DNA from: Luzula sylvatica | Taxonomy: Eukaryota; Streptophyta; Magnoliopsida; Poales; Juncaceae | Assembly (NCBI GenBank): GCA_946800325.1 | Contig: OX326956.1 | Location: forward strand, 49,585,052 to 49,649,051 | Reading direction: 5' to 3' | DNA length: 64,000 nucleotides | The notes under the pieces: generated by a model | Seen by the model: the letters and a program-made list of their open reading frames with translations, nothing else | What the model was told of the DNA's origin: nothing | Database searches by the model: none | In this document: piece by piece, positions 62,800 through 64,000 of the stretch | How positions within the stretch are numbered: the first letter of the stretch is position 1 | Layout: each line of letters begins with the position of its first letter | Made by a program: the position numbers and the translations under genes

Positions 62800-63955
62800 A
62801 TGAGGCATATAGTTCTGCTTCTTTGTGCTCTCACGGCCAGTACACTGCTACCTTTTGCGTCGCCATGGAGATCGAGCTTGGAAGAGTCGATGGTGACGAA
62901 CACAAACAAGCGGAGAGGGTCACCGGCGATGCAGGAGACTGCTACTATCGGACTACTTCAGCGTCTCTTGCCCAATCACGTCTCCAGTTTCAAATTCCAC
63001 ATTGATTCTAATGTTTCTTTCTTTCTTTTTTTGTTTATTTTCTCGCATTACTCCCCCAATTCAGTTTCAATAGCATAAAATTGAACAGTTCAACTTAACT
63101 GGTATTATTATGCGTATGAAATTACACAGTTTGGATCTTCATTTCACAAAAATTGAGTGAATTGCACTGTACTTACTATAATTATCTGTGCGATTGCAGG
63201 GAAAAATTTGTGGGCAATCAAGTTGCTTCTTTATAACCAATGTCTACAATTCAACCAAACAAGGACCCGAGATAATGTATGTTTTCTTCTTTTTATTTTA
63301 CCTAATATAAATATTTTTCATGTGATATATTCATAATTTTCTTTTGGTTTGAAGGATTCAAGGTACAACTGGAGTCGAGCTGTCCTCAGGCCTCCACTGG
63401 TACCTTAAGTACTGGTGTGGGGCCCATATTTCATGGAATAAGACTGGAGGCGTCCAGTTGGCTTCCATACCTTCACCTGGCTCGCTGCCTCCTGTAGACA
63501 AAAAGGGGGTCAAGGTGGTACGGCCGGTACCGTGGAGCTATTATCAAAATGTGGTCACCTCCAGTTGTAAGTTTTTGTTTTAAAAAATATCGAAATTTTT
63601 GTATGCTTGTTTTTAATGATCATTATTTGTATTTTTTTATGTTGTTAGATTCATTTGTATGGTGGAATTGGGATAGATGGGAGAGAGAAATTGATTGGAT
63701 GGCTCTTCAAGGGATTAATTTGCCTTTGGCTTTTAACGGTCAAGAATCCATTTGGCAAAAGGTTTTCATGGTAATAATTTCTTTTTTAAATTTAGTTTGT
63801 GTTTTATTTTTATACTTTTCATGTCAATCTAACTATATCCATATTGGTATTTTTTGATGAAAATAATAGGATTTTAATGTAACCAGTGAAGATTTGAATG
63901 ATTTCTTTGGCGGACCCGCTTTTCTTGCCTGGGCCCGCATGGGCAACTTGCATGC
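62800..63955 (+). CDS. NAGLU: Alpha-N-acetylglucosaminidase (NAGLU, GH89), 5' part, runs off the window
   Basis: Lysosomal/vacuolar or apoplastic glycosidase of family GH89 that removes terminal alpha-N-acetylglucosamine. The Arabidopsis orthologue (CYL1) affects reproduction. Coding exons so far: 62800-63012, 63200-63276, 63355-63566, 63649-63770, 63870-63955, in phase, continuing to the right. A signal peptide starts at the ATG ([20 protein letters not shown]). An in-frame ATG at 62677 would precede it by 41 residues and is less likely. Recognisable sequence includes [93 protein letters not shown] and [18 protein letters not shown]. This covers the N-terminal domain and the start of the (beta/alpha)8 barrel. 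The catalytic glutamates lie beyond the window. No break was seen. Confidence 0.95.
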
Positions 63956-64000
63956 GTATGTTATTTATCTCTCTTAAAAAATTAAATTAATCGATTTAAA

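Overview
This window is nuclear DNA of a flowering plant, most likely a dicot. It holds six plant housekeeping or metabolic genes, all on the + strand and split by GT..AG introns, in AT-rich intergenic DNA packed with plant transposons (Copia LTR elements, LINEs, Mutator-like and hAT-like elements) and microsatellites. The species cannot be named from the sequence. I built every gene model by hand by joining exons in phase; none was checked against transcripts.

Layout. Positions 1-5586 hold a decayed Copia element on the - strand (gag, integrase, reverse transcriptase and RNase H remnants). It ends at a primer-binding site and LTR that abut, head to head, the LTR and primer-binding site of a related + strand element (5600-7330). 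Positions 8585-14052 are a complete insertion of a second Copia type (Ale/Retrofit-like), with two LTRs and a 5-bp target duplication but a wrecked interior. The genes follow: a CDK-activating kinase of the CDKD/CDK7 type (14821-16778), a secreted serine carboxypeptidase-like protein (23950-27400), a hexose/H+ symporter close to STP13 (34220-37507), the Mg-chelatase H subunit CHLH/GUN5 (42623-47386), a small SAM-dependent methyltransferase of the EEF1A-lysine-methyltransferase type (49134-51371), and the 5' half of an alpha-N-acetylglucosaminidase gene that runs off the right edge (62800-64000). These genes share no pathway. The order looks like ordinary plant gene order, not a cluster.

Between them lie MITEs bounded by visible target duplications (8 bp, hAT-like: 18175-18369, 28985-29128, 30900-31073, 51563-52298; 9 bp, Mutator-like: 22198-23525), a fold-back element (17338-18143), two LINE fragments (32287-32769 and 38562-40750), a head-to-tail pair of ~0.9-kb repeats (52778-54553), and an internally deleted Mutator-like transposon with ~115-bp terminal repeats (55438-57057).

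Three things stand out. First, 57768-59290 is an array of about 31 units of ~49 bp, each with a near-perfect 11-bp inverted repeat around a 9-nt loop. In part of the array both arms have changed together (CTTG to CTCG on one side, CAAG to CGAG on the other), with intermediate units in between. The array sits just downstream of a displaced exon of V-ATPase subunit d. Second, both decayed Copia families carry far more perfect micro-hairpins (stems 5-9 bp, loops 3-5 nt) than chance predicts, and each family has its own loop consensus (TGG/AGG/TAG read on the sense strand of one, NNGAA in the other). Third, the Ale-like insertion has LTRs about 95% identical around an interior that could not code for anything, which suggests it was mobilised by another element's proteins.
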